Of a stretch of DNA of 64,000 nt, positions 56,838 to 64,000 are shown in pieces; positions within the stretch are counted from its first letter, which is position 1; each line of letters opens with the position of its first letter. Made by a program: the position numbers and the translations under genes. The notes beneath the pieces were generated by a model. It searched no databases. It was not told the origin of the DNA and was given only the letters and a program-made list of their open reading frames with translations. Source of the DNA: Zanthoxylum bungeanum (Eukaryota > Streptophyta > Magnoliopsida > Sapindales > Rutaceae); NCBI GenBank assembly GCA_019454045.1, contig SKCR01006528.1, positions 124,001 through 188,000 on the forward strand. The letters are read 5' to 3'.

Positions 56838-59002
56838 AACAATACCTGGCACATCCCCCTCTCCTAGCCAAACCCCTCCCAGGGGAGACACTGTATCTAT
56901 ACATGGCTGTCTCGAAACACGCAGTAAGCTCGGCACTGGTACAAGAGACCGACCATGTCCAGAAACCGGTTTACTACGTCAGTAAAGCCCTGCTGGACGC
57001 AGAAACACGATACCCCGTGCACGAACTCGTTGCCCTATCCCTGATCACTGCGGCACGGAAGTTACGACCCTACTTTCAAGCCCATCCTATCAAGGTATAC
57101 ACGGATTATCCCCTGAGACAAATCTTGCAGAAACCAGAGGCCTCAGGGAGACTGATGAAGTGGTCAGTAGAAATAAGCGAGCATGACATCTCCTACCTCC
57201 CAAGAACAGCAATAAAAGGGCAGGCCTTAGCGGACTTCATAGCAAAGCTCACGGAACCACATGTCTTGGCCACGGAAGAAGACAGGTGGGAAATGTCTGT
57301 GGACGGATCCGCAAGTTCACACGGCTACGGAGCAGGGGTAGCACTAAAAAGTGAAAAGGGAGAAGAAATACTGCTCGCCCTCAAATTCGCCTTCAAAACT
57401 ACAAACAATGAAGCAGAGTACGAGGCAATACTGGCCGGACTAAGGCTATGTACGGTAGTAGGGGTCCACAACGTAGTGATCATGAGTGATTCTCAGCTAG
57501 CAATACAACAGCTGAAAGGGGACTTTCAAGCCAGAGAACCAGCCATGGTAGCTTACCTAGCCGAAGTGAAGAAATGGGTGGAGAAAGTGGGAAACATACT
57601 CTTCAAACAGGTCGGACGAGAAGACAACTGCGAAGCAGATTCCCTAGCCCGACTCGCCTCTTCAATGAGGACGGAAAACCCCAGGGTAATCCCTCTTATA
57701 TACCTCCGAGAAAGAAGCATATGGGAGATAGAGGTGGATATACTAGAAGAAGAAGGCAAGGATTCATGGATGCAGCCGATCAGGAGATATCTGGAAACAG
57801 GAGAAACCCCTAAAGATAAAAAAGAGGCCAGGAAGCTGAAGTTTAAGAGTACCAAGTTTTCCCTGATTGAGGGAGTACTCTACCGGAGAGGATACACCGT
57901 ACCCCTCCTAAGATGCTTAGCACCAGAAGAAGCAGACTACGTGCTCAGGGAGATTCACGCAGGCATCTGTGGAAGCCACGCCGGGGGAAGATCAATCGCC
58001 TTCAAAGCCTTGAGGCAAGGGTTTTACTGGCCAACCATGCACCAGGATGGCGTGAGGATAGCGCGGAAATGCGAAGGTTGCCAGAAAAATGCCAACCTCT
58101 ACCATCAACCGGCAGAACAGCTGACCACCATATCCAGCCCCTGGCCCTTCGCACAATGGGGGCTAGACATTATAGGGCCGATGCCGAAAGGACGAGGTCA
58201 GGCAAAATATGCAATCGTGGCCATAGACTACTTTACCAAATGGGTAGAGGCAGAGCCCTTGTCCACCATTTCGGAAAAGAAGGCCACAGAGTTCCTGAAA
58301 AGAAATATAATCTGTCGGTTCGGAATCCCCCAAGCAATCATCACCGACAACGGAAAGCAATTCGACAGCAGGGGATTCAGGAAACTTTGTGAAGACCTCC
58401 AGATAACCTTGAAATTCGCCTCGCCAGCCCATCCCAAGTCAAACGGGCAGGTTGAAGCCACCAATAAAACCATCAAGTCAAACCTGAAAGCTCGACTCGG
58501 ATCAAGCAAAAACCTATGGGTCGAGGAGCTACCGGAAGTACTATGGGCACACCGGACGACCTTCAAAGATTCAACCGGAGAGACACCCTTCTCCCTATCA
58601 TACGGATGTGAGGCCGTCATCCCGGCAGAGATCGGAATATCAACCCACAGGGTCCGCCACTTTGAGAACGAGCGGAACGAAGAACTCATCAAAAACCACC
58701 TCGACCTGATCGAAGAAAGAAGAGAACAGTCAGCAGTAAGAGTAGCAATCTACCAACAGAGAATGGCCAGCTTCTACAATAGGAGAGTTCGGACCCGCTC
58801 CTTTCTAAAAGGCGATCTAGTGCTAAGAAAGGTGACTCTGAACACCCGACGACCAGAAGAAGGGTCGTTAGGTGCCAAGTGGGAAGGACCCTACAAAATC
58901 ACCGAAGTAGTAAGACCAGGGGCCTACATCCTAGAACATCTGGACGGCACGAGGTTGAAGAAAACGTGGAACGCCGAAATGTTAAGAAAGTACTTCCCGT
59001 AA
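56838..59002 (+). pseudogene. RNase H, second RNase H and integrase of element F
   Basis: Long frame after the second frameshift; 699 residues when counted from 56903, 3' part of pol. Order: Ty3-type RNase H (1-115, YYVSKALLDAETRYPVHE, YTDYPLRQIL); second archaeal-type RNase H (129-255, aspartate in VDGSAS at 134, glutamate in NNEAEYEA at 172, aspartate in SDSQ at 196, aspartate in NCEADSLA at 246); integrase zinc domain (histidines 352 and 359, cysteines 390 and 393); core with D422, D482 and E518, spacing D-59-D-35-E; C-terminal part with GPYKITEV and a final MLRKYFP. All catalytic residues are present. The frame has no start of its own and depends on the upstream frames, so I call it part of a broken polyprotein. 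Confidence 0.92.
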
Positions 59003-59167
59003 AAATCAACTTTCCTTTCTTCTATTTTCTTTTTTGTAGAAACCAGGCAAAACACCGAATAGGAACAACTGTTGTAAAGAGGGCAGCACGCCCCCAAGCA
59101 TGAATAAAAATTCCTTGTCTAGCAAAATCTTTCGGAAGCAAAAAAACCACCGGGACTATTCAAAAAC
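59003..59167 (+). other. Spacer between pol and the tandem array
   Basis: No gene. Contains a pyrimidine-rich tract ending ttttttgtag (about 59030-59039), which resembles a splice acceptor. Confidence 0.5.
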
Positions 59168-60590
59168 TTCAGATCGGGGTCGGGCGATGTCCCACCGAGT
59201 CTGTCTTTGGACTGGGGACGTAACATTCCCCCAGGACCAAGTGATGCTCACAGATCGGGGTCGGGCGATGTCCCACCGAGTCTGCCTTTTGGACTAGGGA
59301 CGTAACATTCCCCCAGGCCAAGTGATTCTCACAGATCGGGGTCGGGCGATGTCCCACCGAGTCTGTCTTTGGACTGGGGACGTAACATTCCCCCAGGACC
59401 AAGTGATTCTCACAGATCGGGGTCGGGCGATGTCCCACCGAGTATGTCTCTGGACTGGGGACGTAACATTCCCCCATGACCAAGTGATTCTCACAGATCG
59501 GGGTCGGGCGATGTCCCACCGAGTCTCTTTGGACTGGGGACGTAACATTCCCCCAGGACCAAGTGATTCTCACAGATCGGGGTCGGGCGATGTCCCACCG
59601 AGTCTGTCTCTGGACTGGGGACGTAACATTCCCCCAGGACCAAGTGATTCTCACAGATCGGGGTCGGGCGATGTCCCACCGAGTCTGTCTCTGGACTGGG
59701 GACGTAACATTCCCCCAGGACCAAGTGATTCTTACAGATCGGGGTCGGGCGATGTCCCACCGAGTCTGCTCTCTGGACTGGGGACGTAACATTCCCCCAG
59801 GACCAAGTGATTCTTACAGATCGGGGTCGGGCGATGTCCCACCGAGTCTGCTCTTTGGACTGGGGACGTAACATTCCCCCAGGACAAGTGATTCTCACAG
59901 ATCGGGGTCGGGCGATGTCCCACCGAGTCTGCTCTTTGGACTGGGGACGTAACATTCCCCCAGGACCAAGTGATTCTCACAGATCGGGGTCGGGCGATGT
60001 CCCACCGAGTCTGCCCTTTGGACTGGGGACGTAAAATTCCCCCAGGGCCAAGTGATTCTTACAGTTCGGGGTCGGGCGATGTCCCACCGAATCTGCCCTT
60101 TGGACTGGGGACGTAACATTCCCCCAGGGCCAAGTGATTCTTACAGCTCGGGGTCGGGCGATGTCCCACCGAGTCTGCTTTGGGACTGGGACGTAACATT
60201 CCCCCAGGACCAAGTGATTCTCACAGATCGGGGTCGGGCGATGTCCCACCGAGTCTGTCTTTGGACTGGGGACGTAACATTCCCCCAGGACCAAGTGATG
60301 CTCACAGATCGGGGTCGGGCGATGTCCCACCGAGTCTGCCCTTTGGACTGGGGACGTAACATTCCCCCAGGGCCAAGTGATTCTTACAGCTCGGGGTCGG
60401 GTTACGTCCCACCGGGTCAGCTCCTTTGGTTTGGGGAGGTAACATTCCCCCATAACCCAAGCCTTTCGCTTAGCTCGGGGTCGGGTTACGTCCCACCGAG
60501 TCAAACCCCTTCGATTTGGGGAAGAAACATTCCCCCAGAATCGAAGACCATTACCCAGCTCGGGGTCAGGTTATACCCCTCTGATTCATG
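59168..60590. repeat. 18-unit tandem array of about 80 bp, element F 3' untranslated region
   Basis: Units marked by tcggggtcgggcgatgtccc (15 copies) and by tcggggtcgggttacgtccc or tcggggtcaggttatacccc (last 3). Typical content: accgagtctg, gactggggacgtaacattcccccagga, caagtgattctcacag. Units are 76-84 bp and highly uniform until the right end, which diverges, as expected for an array edge. The repeat gives long open frames on both strands (for example 59169-59792 minus and 59322-59789 plus), which I treat as artefacts. Confidence 0.95.
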
Positions 60591-60685
60591 ATGACCCCTG
60601 AAGGGTCTCATATTACAAAAAAAAAAAAAAAAAAAAAAAGACATAAATAAACATGTGTATATAATTCTAATGTTATTACACAAAG
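60591..60685. other. Spacer with A run and 3' end of the antisense gene
   Basis: Contains a run of about 24 A on the plus strand at 60617-60640, followed by an AT-rich stretch. Read from the antisense gene this is its 3' untranslated region, with aataac and tttattt words but no perfect AATAAA. Confidence 0.5.
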
Positions 60686-63227
60686 TTAAAGTGTACATAG
60701 GGCCCCGGGAGGGTTACCCTTTTCATTAGCCCGCGCAGGGGCAGGAATTTCTTCCTCATAAGGTTCAGGTGGCGGGAGAAGCGGCTCGGCATCGGGAGGA
60801 GGGACTATGGCTTCAACCTCGACAGCAGGATAGACCTCTACTTCAGGGACGGGAGGAGGGATCTCAAGGCAGTCCTCGCCGGAGGATGGAAGATCAGATC
60901 GTCCTTCCAGGGGAACTCCAGAAGCCGGGATGACCGAAATCAGATCAGGATTCATAACCTCCTCGGCAGGTGGAGGGAGCCATCTCTGGAATTCCTCATC
61001 GGAGATATCCCCCTTGCAATAACTGATGGCCGCACGGACGGGGTCCATGTTCAGACTTGGCAGCACCATCGGAATTAATTCAGCACAATCCCCAACTCCC
61101 TCAAGGCGGATAGCCTCCCTCTCGGCCTCAAGCTCGCTCTCCCTCTTCTCAAACTCGATCTCTCTCTCCTCGAGATCAACCTCTCTCTCCTCAAGCTCGG
61201 TCTTCTTCCTCTCAAGACTATCTCGGGACCGTGCAACCTCCTCGTCCTTGTTCTTCAACTTGGCCTCAGCACTTGCCACCTTCCCTTTCAAAACGCCAAT
61301 CTCAGATTGGGCGGCCTTCAAATCCTCCCGGGCAGTGTCAGCAAGTTTTCGCTCCAGTGAGGCAGCAGCCTTAAGAGCCTTATTCGTTTTGAAGTTCTCA
61401 ACGGCAGCCAGCTGAAGGTTCTCTATCGTCCCCTCCCGGTCAGCCAGTTTTGCCTCCACTTCGGAGAGACGATTTTAAAGCCTCTGGGCCTGACCGCCCT
61501 CGGACAGCAAAGTCAGAAGAAGACCCTTATTCTTGGCCATGAGATAGTTGGTCTGCACACAAAAAAAAGGAGAAAGGAGTCAACACATAAAATAAAAAGG
61601 ACCAAAACCCAAAAACCGAGAAGGGAAGTGAAAATACCTTCACCATCTGAGAGCTCATCTCGGAAATCACCGCCTCGGGCGAGATATCCTCATACCTCGA
61701 GACCTCCTCAGGAGGAATCACCTCGGCCAATTCATTGAAGGCCGGCACTAAATGGGAAGTGGCCTCCCGGATGTTTTCCCCAAGTCGTCCACCCCGAGGA
61801 CCACAGGGCCCTTCCGTTTTTTGGAGGAGCCTTCAGAGGACTTCCTCCCCCTACGAACATCCTTCCTCTTAACCGGAGCAGTTTCTTCTCCTCTCCTCTT
61901 GGACCAGCTCGGTCTCCTCGCCCCAAATTGACGCCTCCTCTTCCTAAGAGGCTTTGGCGGACTGGTGAGACGAGCGGACCCCGATGATTGTGCACCAGGA
62001 GAAGAGAGACTCCGAGCAGCAGGCTGGACACCTCCTTGAGACGCCCGCTCAGCCCCAGCAGTGTCAGGCTGTGCCCGGGAAGTTCCGACATCAGCACGGC
62101 CGGCTTTCTTCATGGTACCGGCCAACTTCTCAAGAAACTTAGGCCTCTTCGACATGCCTACAAAAAAGAAGAAAATCAGGGACCGAGCATATAACAAAGA
62201 TATCAAACATGATGAAACAAACAGGGAAGATCATCAAAATAGCCATCAGACACCTACCTATCCGACCAGATACTTCTGGGGGGACGGTCTGAATGAGGCC
62301 TGACTCAACAAAGGCCGCATCATTGACCAAATTCCGCCAGGGGGCAGCATATCCCCGAGCCCAATGTACCCGCCTCCGAACCTGACGAGAAACCTTTAGA
62401 GCATCTCGCCAACAAGCTGGGGGAAACCAGAGATGTCAGAAACCTAAGAAACTAAGAATGGGAATAAAGAAAGACAAAATGGGTATTAAACTCCTAACCT
62501 CCAGCTCTGAAAATATCCGGAACCGAGACGTCCTCCTCAAAAGATCTCAGGACCCGACCCCAATCCCCATTAGCCCAAAACCAAAGGTCTTTGAAGTTCT
62601 TGTTGGAGTCAGGGAGCTTCTGGACAAGGTTGGACGAGCTATCGTAAGCAGAGAGGTAATACCAACCGTAGTGAGTCTTTGGGTTAGACTTCAAACGGTA
62701 CAACCTCTTCACCTCTTCCAAGCAAGGTACACCTAAACCTGCCCGGTGCCAGACCACATATATGCCGGCTAGGATCCTCCAGCTATTCAAGCTCAATTGG
62801 CAAGGGGCAAGCTCCATCTCGGCCAGCATCCAAGCGAAATAGCGTTGCATCGGCAGCCGCAGCCCACATTCAAAAAAGATAGGAAGAAGCGCCACCGAGC
62901 CCTCATCGGGCTGACTAGCACGATCCATCGGGCCGGGAACTTCAAGAGCGATGTCTATCGGAATATTATACCGCTCACGGAGAAGGGCGAGATCATCCTC
63001 GGTTATCTTGGAGGGACGGTTCATATCCAGAGCCGACGACCCAAGTTCACCAGGCTCTGGGTCCTTCCGAGGAACTCTCTGATGGTAGGAGTCGTTTTCG
63101 ATCTCAGAAGCAGTGGGGGTAGTGTCAAGGTCTTCTACACTAGGTGCCCCTGAGCCCGAGGAGAGCTCTTCAGCAGGGGGAGTTGAAATCTTGGCAGGCC
63201 CTTTCAGGGAGAACTATTGTCAGACAT
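60686..63227 (-). pseudogene. Antisense four-exon gene of element F (Tat extra ORF, decayed)
   Basis: Runs opposite to pol between the array and the 3' LTR. Exons: 63227-62499, 62416-62258, 62157-61638, 61552-60686. Introns of 82, 100 and 85 nt have GT-AG ends and T-rich acceptors, and frames join in consistent phases (1, 1, 0). Exon 1 (MSDNSS start, then KITEDDLALLRERYNIP, FFECGLRLPMQRYFAWML, LNSWRILAGIYVVW, YGWYYL) resembles the plant domain called putative gypsy type transposon. Exon 3 is basic (SKRPKFLEKL, LRKRRRQFGARR) and exon 4 is a coiled coil (KLADREGT to EKRESELEAER) with a proline-rich tail. Breaks: a frame change near 63206, a net minus-one shift near 61775 and a TAA at 61475-61477. 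Extra antisense ORFs are known in Tat elements; the function is unknown. Confidence 0.82.
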
Positions 63228-64000
63228 CCCTGACACCCAGAAAAACAGTGAAGGGAGGAGAATCAGTCTATGAGGAGCTACCCACGGCGTCCGTGCTAAA
63301 CTAGATAGAGAGTCTCTAAAAAGTGCCCTAAAGCAAGACCCAGCAAAACCACAAGTCTCTCCCTAAGTAAAATAAACAAACAGAGTCACAGCATAAAAAA
63401 GATGAGAAGTCGTTCAGAGAACCTACTTGTTCTTCTCGGAAAAACAGGAGGTCGTGCAGTACGGTAAATGCCCGCTCTTATGCTCACAGCAGAGAACGAA
63501 GCCCGCAGTTGAAATCCGAGATGCAGATATAAGCAAATCAACCGAGATGCTTGCAGAGAGGAAGGAGAAATTGCCGAAAAAGAATGAACAGTGAAGCCTC
63601 GTCTCTTATAGTCGTGACCAGGACGCTCGTGACCATTGGATCTAAAGGAAGAGCCCGGATGAACGCCAAGTGTCGGCCACAAAAGGGGCCTCCCAAGTTC
63701 AAACAGACGGCTGAGATCAACCCACTGAGAAAACGCCTCTGCGCGGTCGATTCGTCCCTCTTTTGGCGGGAACCCAGCGGATGTTCGACAAGTGTCGAAC
63801 ATTAGAAGAAACCCTAAAGGTTGATTTGATAGGCATTTAAGAAGACATGACGGTTGTACGTCTCGAGGAAAGATGATTGGAACGGCAAGAAAATTCTTTT
63901 TTGCACCCTGGGACAACTACCAGCGGAGACAATCAGCACACCCTCTTCATATAGTTCCCGGTACCAACTCACATACTCATTGGAACCGAGAACTATGGGA
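63228..64000. other. Promoter side of the antisense gene, towards the 3' LTR of F
   Basis: Contains the TATA-like box at 63604-63610 and, read on the minus strand, a T- and C-rich leader. The 176-codon minus frame at 63386-63916 overlaps this promoter-like region and has no recognisable domain. The 3' LTR of F is not reached before 64000. Confidence 0.5.
63604..63610 (-). promoter_or_regulatory. TATA-like box of the antisense gene
   Basis: TATAAGA on the minus strand followed by gacgaggcttcac, about 380 bases before the ATG at 63227. The long distance leaves room for a leader or a leader intron. It is the only good TATA candidate in the region. Confidence 0.5.

Larger units (their letters stand above)
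53395..64000 (+). mobile_element. Element F: Tat-type Ty3/gypsy with antisense extra gene
   Basis: 5' LTR at 53395-54144, primer site, gag, protease, RT, RNase H, second RNase H, integrase (to 59002), an 18-unit tandem array, and a spliced gene on the opposite strand (63227 to 60686). The 3' LTR lies beyond 64000. Two RNase H domains and the extra ORF between pol and the 3' LTR place it in the Tat lineage (Retand/Ogre-like). It is the best preserved of the Tat elements here but carries an in-frame stop and two single-base frameshifts, so it is probably non-autonomous. It was inserted in element J; its left flank is atata. Confidence 0.9.

Noticed and set aside
54946..58692. Minus-strand frames of 100-204 codons opposite gag-pol of element F
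   Set aside because: Shadows of the coding strand; codon-position pattern and domains belong to the plus-strand polyprotein.
59169..60504. Open frames of 75-207 codons on both strands with repeated peptide units
   Set aside because: By-product of the 80 bp array; both strands and several frames are open, with no start context or domain.
63386..63916. 176-codon minus frame near the right end
   Set aside because: Overlaps the promoter and leader of the antisense gene, shows no recognisable domain, and has a composition like the surrounding noncoding sequence.

Overview
This window looks like intergenic heterochromatin of a large plant genome, most likely a eudicot. It is almost entirely LTR retrotransposons nested inside one another. 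I see no ordinary host gene, rRNA, tRNA gene or CRISPR array. Plant evidence: Tat-type Ty3/gypsy polyproteins with two RNase H domains, plant-type primer binding sites (one complementary to initiator tRNA-Met), long 2-4 kb LTRs, and GT-AG introns of 80-100 nt in an antisense element gene.

Layout, oldest layer outward. Element E (minus strand, Tat type) has decayed gag-pol at 1-3960, leader and primer site up to 5063, and its 5' LTR at 5064-5380 continuing at 43603-48220. Into that LTR went element C (plus, 5381-43602), a non-coding LARD-like element with 2.5 kb LTRs and an initiator-Met primer site. Element A (plus, Tat type, 11274-31843, target duplication AGTAT) sits in the interior of C. 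Element D (minus, 34980-43490, duplication ATATG, near-identical LTRs) sits in the 3' LTR of C. Element B (minus, Tat type, 12568-24437) sits in the 5' LTR of A, and a solo LTR G (28471-30513, duplication AGCAA) sits in the 3' LTR of A. A second solo LTR, H (44290-46918, duplication CATAC), related to C, and a hAT-like MITE (about 47437-47851) lie in the remaining LTR of E. A deletion fuses the broken 5' LTR of B directly to the reverse transcriptase of A at about 24438.

Right of 48220 come the remnant of another Tat-type element (a scrap of antisense ORF plus a tandem array, 48514-50125), a primer site with an LTR end (about 50262-50640), a decayed gypsy gag-protease (about 50640-53390), and element F (plus, 53395 to the window end). 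F is the best preserved Tat-type element: a 750 bp 5' LTR, primer site, a gag lacking the capsid core, pol broken by one in-frame stop and two single-base frameshifts, an 18-copy array of about 80 bp, and a four-exon antisense gene with a coiled coil and a domain resembling the family called putative gypsy type transposon.

The most interesting content is the antisense spliced gene of F, with a related scrap at 48514-49130; the promoter of D, with six CACGTG and three TGACGTCA motifs just upstream of a TATA box; a blocks-and-repeats organisation shared by otherwise different Tat LTRs, including a second primer-site-like sequence inside the LTR; and distinct tandem arrays in the 3' untranslated regions of each Tat element. 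Domain and family names come from motif recognition by eye, without database searches.
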